Part shown: one piece after another, positions 57,940 to 64,000 of the stretch
Numbering within the stretch: the first letter of the stretch is position 1
Layout: each line of letters begins with the position of its first letter
From: Kappaphycus alvarezii
Taxonomy: Eukaryota; Rhodophyta; Florideophyceae; Gigartinales; Solieriaceae
DNA: 64,000 bases
NCBI GenBank assembly: GCA_002205965.3
Contig: NADL03000460.1
Span: 124,001 to 188,000, forward strand
Reading direction: 5' to 3'
Notes under the pieces: model-generated
What the model was told of the DNA's origin: nothing
Seen by the model: the letters and a program-made list of their open reading frames with translations, nothing else
The model's database searches: none
Position numbers and translations under genes: made by a program

Positions 57940-60900
57940 TTATGTAAAATGGTAAAAAAATATAGGTTTAACCAATAAATTTTTTGAAATTCTCAACTGA
58001 AGCATTAATATGTGTTGAAATCAGAATTGGACAGCGGATCCAAACGGGAACCCGATATATGGTTGATTTATATTTTTGAAATAGAAAAGAAATGAAATTG
58101 GAATACTTTCATACATATCTCGACCAATAGGAAAATACTGCATGGATTTTACGAATTCTAGATTTTTCTTTTCGATAAAATATGAAATTTCAGGAGGATA
58201 GTGAAGACAGTGGAAGACATTCAAAAAATGATAATAACCAGATTTTAAGCCACACTTAAATCGGTCCTCCGTCCTGTTTTTCATGACACAGTATAATCTC
58301 CATCTCCGAGAGTATACCCATCAATCCATTCTATTTTAATGTTTACGAGCGAAAAGCCTGCTCAGTTGACTACAATAGAATTGAAAAAACCAGATCATAT
58401 CCCGTTGCCTTAGCATCATTTGCCGAGCCCAAAATGACATCTCAATTTCAATACCAATTTCTCCTTCGATTCCTTTTTCAATGCTCGCAGTATCAGAATT
58501 AAATAGGGCTGAACACATTGCAAACGACTCTGAATAGCATAGATTTGTCCCAAACCAGTTCAAGATAATGATAGATTAACTATAGCCACCTGATACTGGC
58601 ATAATTATTCCATCTACTGTACAGAAGTCTGTAAAAATGATGCCGAAATAACTTTTTGATAATCTTCCGTGCAAAAAATTGATAATATCAGTACCTGAAC
58701 ACAAATTTATTGCAACCAATGCGGTTAAAAGAAAATTCTAACGCCAAGTTTTAATTTTTGGTATGATACGAGATATATTACTTGTATATTATATTGAGCT
58801 GAAAAAAATGAATGAGATTTTATAATGATGCTGGAACGATATCGTAATTTGTCCCAACAACAGCAGGAATATTATAGCAATTTATAGAAATGATGTTATT
58901 TGACCCGACTTGAGAGTTTCTGTTTATACTTTCTGTCCTTTTACGGTCCGAGCCGTTTATATACCGGAAATGAACTTTGAACCGCATTGAAAGCGTCCAA
59001 AATTTCATCCAAAAGAGCATATGTTGTTGCTCTTGAAATTCTTTGTGACCAGCGAACACATTGATAGCTTGTTTTCACTAATTCGCGTTGCGTAATACAG
59101 AAAATTATTTTTGGATTATTTGTAGGTATAGAGCAGTAATCCGCCCTCTTTTTCGTATCTATAATGCGCTTCAAGAGGTATCAAATTACTTCAATTTGAA
59201 AAATATATACCTTGTTGACAAGTTGGAAAAGGTACTTGATGATCTCTGCAATTTGTTTTTCAATAGAAAAGAGCAATGAATAAAGAGGACTTTCTCTGTG
59301 TTAATTGAATATTTTTATTTACTTTGGGACGAAAATGAGAAAAAGGGATGAAAAGTAGCACGTAGCTGTTTTTTGCAACACAGGTCTTTATTTTCTGAAT
59401 AGAAACAACTCTGTGAACAATTCTCTTGTAAAGACCATACAAAGTTACACTTTCGTGATGGAAGTACGGTATTGAAATATTATTTTGTACTTGAAACTCT
59501 TCAGGGAGCCGCTGCTGGGATTTTCATAAGTCAGATTATAGCTTTTTTGAAAATAAATAGATTGATATTGACCCCGGGAATGCGGATAACTGGAATCGCA
59601 GAAAGAAACCAGCCATTTTTACCGTTCCCAATTTTATCTCGAAATGCACATCAAAGAAGCTCTAATATTTCAAACACTGTTTCATACATTATATCAGTAT
59701 ATATTTGCGCGATAATGACAGAAAAATGCTAGCTATTCGACTTTATTGTGCTCTGGGTGTTTTCATTCATTTATACCGAAACCTAATAAATGAGAATAAT
59801 ATTTTATTGCATCAGCTAGAAAATAAATTCGTTTCCGTATCTATCCATATGATATCAATTTATCATAAATAAGACTTAGCAGTTTTCCACTAGTAAAACG
59901 TAGTTTTTTAGATTTTGCTCTTTCTTTCACTGCCTAGAGCTGATCAAGTATTAGATGTTTCACATGTTTTGGTACGAAAATATTAACTTGTAATGCCTGA
60001 AATCTTTAAAATTGCACAACATGCCATTAGGTACTCGATAGATAAAATTTATACGTCTGAAGAAATCTGATGCCTCTAATTTACAATGTTCACTGACACA
60101 TTCACTTAAAAAAAATCATTCCTTTGAAGCGAACTGAGGTGAGAGTTTTTAGGGTCGTAACTTTCTTGCTGAGAATTTTTTACTACTTCTGATCTTAACT
60201 ACGGCCGAGAAATACATAACTCAGAATCCTCACTATGCTGATCTCCTACATTCCGCGCTGCATTATTTCAAAATTTAAAAATCCAAATAATTTCTCACTT
60301 GGAATTTGGAGTTTATCTGCGGGTTGAAGGATAAACTAGATCTTTCTTAGCTACTCATATTTTTGCGGTTCTACTAAAACCTTCCGGACATTTTTTGATC
60401 TTTTCATTGAACGTAGCAATACTTCGCCCGTCTTCATGGACAGCCGCGCTTAAAATCTGAAATTTGTACTCTTTTGGTCTCGAATGGTGGCCATGCTTCC
60501 TCTGTAGAATTTATTTTCCGTTCAGATATTTCAGATCAAGTAAAATGCCAATCAAGAGATAAAACAGCTTGAAAGATGTAAACATTAGATCGTGGACCCT
60601 TATTCAGAATAACTTTCAGCATTTTCCGTAACCATAAACTTATTTTAAAATAAGAGAAAAGCAGTCTAGAAGGATATATAGCTGAAAAAGAGTTCCCAAA
60701 ACACTGAAGTCAATGTATTCGTTTGTATGGCTACCTCTTTAGAAGCACTGAAATAAAATCTTAGCTACAAGAGTATAGAAACAAAAACTAAAACTCTAAA
60801 TGCAATGATGTTCAACTAGGAGATGTTTGCGCCTACATCACCGATTGGGGCGTAACATATCCTTTTAAAGGGCATATTAAACAGCGAAAGGCCAACAAGT

Positions 60901-63900
60901 TCATCTTAAAGAGATTATTTAAGTTGGTTAGTGCTTTTTACTAATATAGAAAATTCTGATGAGAATAGTAAGGATGTAAACGATCATGTACTTCATAAAA
61001 ACTTATTGTCTCCAACAAAGATGATCGGCACTGGCACGCGTTTATATTAAGTTTCCGGTAGCTCACTAGGCTCAATATTTGCTGCCCTAGTTCTGCACTT
61101 TAAATACATTATCCGTATTAAAACTGACCCTCTACTACTTAAGCTGCTGCATTTTATACAACTCAAAGCAACTACGTTTTTTAACTATTCTAGAGATACC
61201 ATAATGGCGACTGAGGTCATTACAGCGACATACATGGCAATTTTTACCCTCGATAGACCCTTTTCTACACAAAACGGTGGATGAGCAGCGCTTATTAATT
61301 CATTTTAGTCTGCAATAATATTGCTTTGTTCCGGCGCTTGGAGACTCACAGCCATAAACTCCGTCGCTCTTCCCATCAACTCCTAGCTTTTTTGTAATAT
61401 ATCCCTCTGGTAGGGCACACGCCTTCTGTTATTCCCAGAACGCTGTTACGACTTTTTAAACTGTATGTTTTGATATTAATTGCTGAAATGGGGTTTAATT
61501 TACTGTGGTAGATATGTGGTTTGGTTCCCAGTAAATTTGTACCGGAGCGTAGATACCGTATATTGGCCAATCCATTTGCGAATCCGATATTAATTACAGC
61601 TTGGATGATAGAGAAAACCAGTATAGTGTAGTTGATGTTGTCGATGCAGGATATTGTCTTTAAATATTTGATCTCTGTGTCTTCCTCTAACTATTGATTA
61701 TAGTATTTCATATTTCCCATACATTTCTTATTGATACGCCCGTTCTTGCAGTTTCTGTTCCAAACTTTTCCTATCTTCTCTTTCCGAACAGTCTGCCCCC
61801 AAACTTTTCCGCTTCCCGTAATAAATTAAAAATTGTAATTTATTCTTTTCTTGCATTTTCTACCAATAAACTATATTTTTCAGTGTCATCCCGATCTGCC
61901 GACGCTGTAAAACACGTATACTGTAATTTATTCAGCTTTTAACGTAAAATATGCGTCACCAAGATTTTCTACCTCCGCATTTACATAGCTGGGTTGAGAA
62001 TAATTATCCTCCTTTACCGTAATTAAAGAAAATATAAATGCTGCCACCATCTGAACTACAGTCTCATTAACTTTTTTCTCCTCTACTGAAGTTTCAATAT
62101 TCGTATTCTTATCTTCAAAGAGTCTATCCACTGTGAGCGCTGAGCCCCCTTTTTTTTATGAGACATGCACATTAAATCATGTATAAAAATATAGGCGAGC
62201 AAGAAAGAGTTGATGCATTTTGCCTCGGAGGCAAATAAGCCAACGTGGGCCAATGATACACTTGTTACTGTGCAATCACTGCTAACGGGTGGATATAATT
62301 GAGTTCACGATTATTTATGGCAGAAGAATTATCGTTCTCACTGCATATAAATCAGCCAAACCTGCACGTCCTATTTCATACAAGAGAGTGATTTTGGTTT
62401 AGATTTGAAAAAGACCTGCTACGAAAATATTCGTCATCGTCATTGCGTTCGGTCGGTACAGTACTCACCCATTATGAGATAGAATATACTTGGAGGTGCT
62501 TAAATCATGCACAGTCAGGAGATCAACGATATGAGCGTTATTTATTACCCTCAGTAGACCTTAAATTCATTCTTAGGTAGCTATGTAGTTTTTATTATTT
62601 AAGGACGTGTTTTATTGAATAGAGACCTAGTTACTGGATATGTAGGTCCCTGGTGCCTGCTTACCTTCCCAATAAATTAAATATCTCCTTCTCCGCTTGC
62701 AAAAATTTCACTGAAAGGCCTTTTTATTATGGATCTCTTACTTACGATTGCCGCAGAATATTACTGGATAGTCAGGAAAACAAGTTTTCGAATTGCACAG
62801 GCCGATTTTGTCCCGCATAAGTCCACCTTGAAATTCTGTTTTGCTGCTTAGGACTGCCTGTAATCTCTTCGATCCTAAATTCTATGTCCCATAATTTAAC
62901 AACTACGCCCAAGGTGTCTGATAATACACTCTGAGCAGATTCTCTGCTCTCTACCATTCTATTTCAAATTTCTCTACGTGCATTTTCATGTATGTTTGAC
63001 TTTTTCTCGATCCAATCCTCGAGCAAGTATCAAATTTTTTCGAGACTGTACCTTACAACTCATGGATCAACCAATAGCTTGACAAATTTCTTGCTTTATG
63101 ACTGGCTCAGGTCCACAGAATATAATAGAAAACGTTCGTGAGCCGCGAATCTTCCCGGTTCGAACGCATATCATACCTTTCTTTGGTGCTATTTCTTGAT
63201 CTCATTCTCAGATTTGGCAGGTGCCTGTATGAAAGGTATAATCTCTTTTCAAAACCAATAGCATTTTCCTAAAATCAATATGCATTCACCTCTCTGCAGG
63301 ATCAAAGTTCTATACTACGAATCTTACTCGTATAGTGTCATTAAGGTACCTGTGCAGCCTTTTTAAAATAAAGGAAAAAGATAGCACACTGTCATTATAC
63401 CAATCGCATCCCGATCTAGGCGCTACGACTTCAATGTACCTAACTAAGGTTCCTTCCAACTATCTACTATTCTGTTCGCTTATGGTCGGGAATGGGAATT
63501 CTGAATACGTCTTACCCGCTGTTGGCCATTCAGACTTGTCATTACTTCTGGAGTTGACTTGGATTCACAGTGGGACAATTTTTTTCCCCGTGATCCGGAT
63601 CCCTAAATGCATCCGTTCATTCGTACTTGTGCGATTTCATCCCCTCTCTCTCTGGATAAACACCACACCATTATAAAAAGGGTGTAAACAAAATTTGTAA
63701 CTAAATTTCATCAGAAAATTTCTTGACACCCTTCCTCAGTTGGGGGATCCTGAAAATGTTTTGTCCTCGAATGATACTTTTTGCATCCCATTTTTGGGAT
63801 GAATAGCCTATAATTCTTTCTTCCGGTCGTCTTATTTTCTCCTTTCGTGTCAGTCCGGGATGAACGCGATCTTACAATATCTACTATTCATGGTGCAACC

Positions 63901-64000
63901 TCTTTCATTAATAATTTCACGTAGAATTACGAAAGTTTGAGCACGATGGTCCCCGAAATCGCCAAAGAAGTTAATGCTATAAATTAATCATATCTTCCCG
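57940..64000. other. AT-rich tract, nearly gene-free
   Basis: Base composition shifts sharply to AT-rich where block B stops at about 57936. None of the LINE tails or LTR families found elsewhere in the window was seen here. Frames longer than 60 residues are few and unrecognised, including 58021-58284 (minus, 87 residues), 59472-59732 (plus) and 61928-62131 (minus). The one tentative exception is the HU-like gene at 58820-59174. No rRNA or tRNA gene was recognised. It may be an AT-rich nuclear domain, an organelle- or plasmid-derived insertion, or a join between unrelated sequences. Confidence 0.5.
58820..59174 (-). pseudogene. HU/IHF-like DNA-binding protein, frameshifted
   Basis: In one minus-strand frame, residues ITQRELVKTS...RISRATTYALLDEILDAF match the helical N-terminal half of bacterial HU (xTKxELVxxxA...LDxxLDA). 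In the next frame, VHFRYINGSDRKRTESINRN, then SQVGSNNIISI and YNIPAVVGTN match the HU arm (V.F..FG.F..R.R..R.N.QTG..I.I....P.F..G). The two halves overlap around 58985 in frames differing by one base, so the gene is frameshifted or the match is partly chance. HU compacts DNA in bacteria, plastids and some viruses. Setting in an AT-rich tract suggests organelle or foreign origin. Confidence 0.4.

Noticed and set aside
59472-59732. 86-residue frame in the AT-rich tract
   Set aside because: Partly hydrophobic, but no family resemblance; chance frame cannot be excluded.

Overview
This is eukaryotic nuclear DNA with short spliceosomal introns, few host genes and many retroelements. The host genes recognised (a GATA-finger/PB1 protein, an FAD amine oxidase and an FTR1-type iron permease), together with the retroelement load, best fit an alga. 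A red alga is my leading guess, but this is inference; no single marker proves it.

Layout. 1-3.8 kb: a decayed gag remnant (minus strand), an island rich in the word TACAGT, a three-copy 126-bp tandem repeat and one unrecognised short ORF. 3.97-5.15 kb: GATA-finger/PB1 gene (minus). 5.2-10.1 kb: no supported gene. 10.3-12.9 kb: five-exon FAD amine oxidase gene whose domain halves are in C-then-N order. 12.66-24.7 kb: block A (LINE reverse transcriptase fragment, decayed Copia element, solo LTR, intact FTR1 gene, LINE tails). 25.5-31.8 kb: three LINE pieces of R2-like architecture, one of them with a long 1171-residue ORF. 32.27-39.75 kb: a Ty3-type LTR element with paired LTRs and a 5-bp target duplication. 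39.95-57.94 kb: block B, a second direct copy of block A, swollen by later insertions and carrying a broken FTR1 copy. 57.94-64 kb: an AT-rich tract, nearly gene-free apart from a frameshifted gene resembling the bacterial/organellar DNA-binding protein HU.

The most notable signal is a swarm of very short (42-48 bp) insertions, many flanked by 6-9 bp direct repeats. All match the extreme 3' end of the resident LINE family. One is resolved as filled versus empty between blocks A and B, one interrupts a LINE copy, and one older copy seems to supply the 3' end of a host intron. They read as extreme 5'-truncated LINE products or as a tiny LINE-dependent element. Comparing blocks A and B also orders the insertions before and after the duplication.
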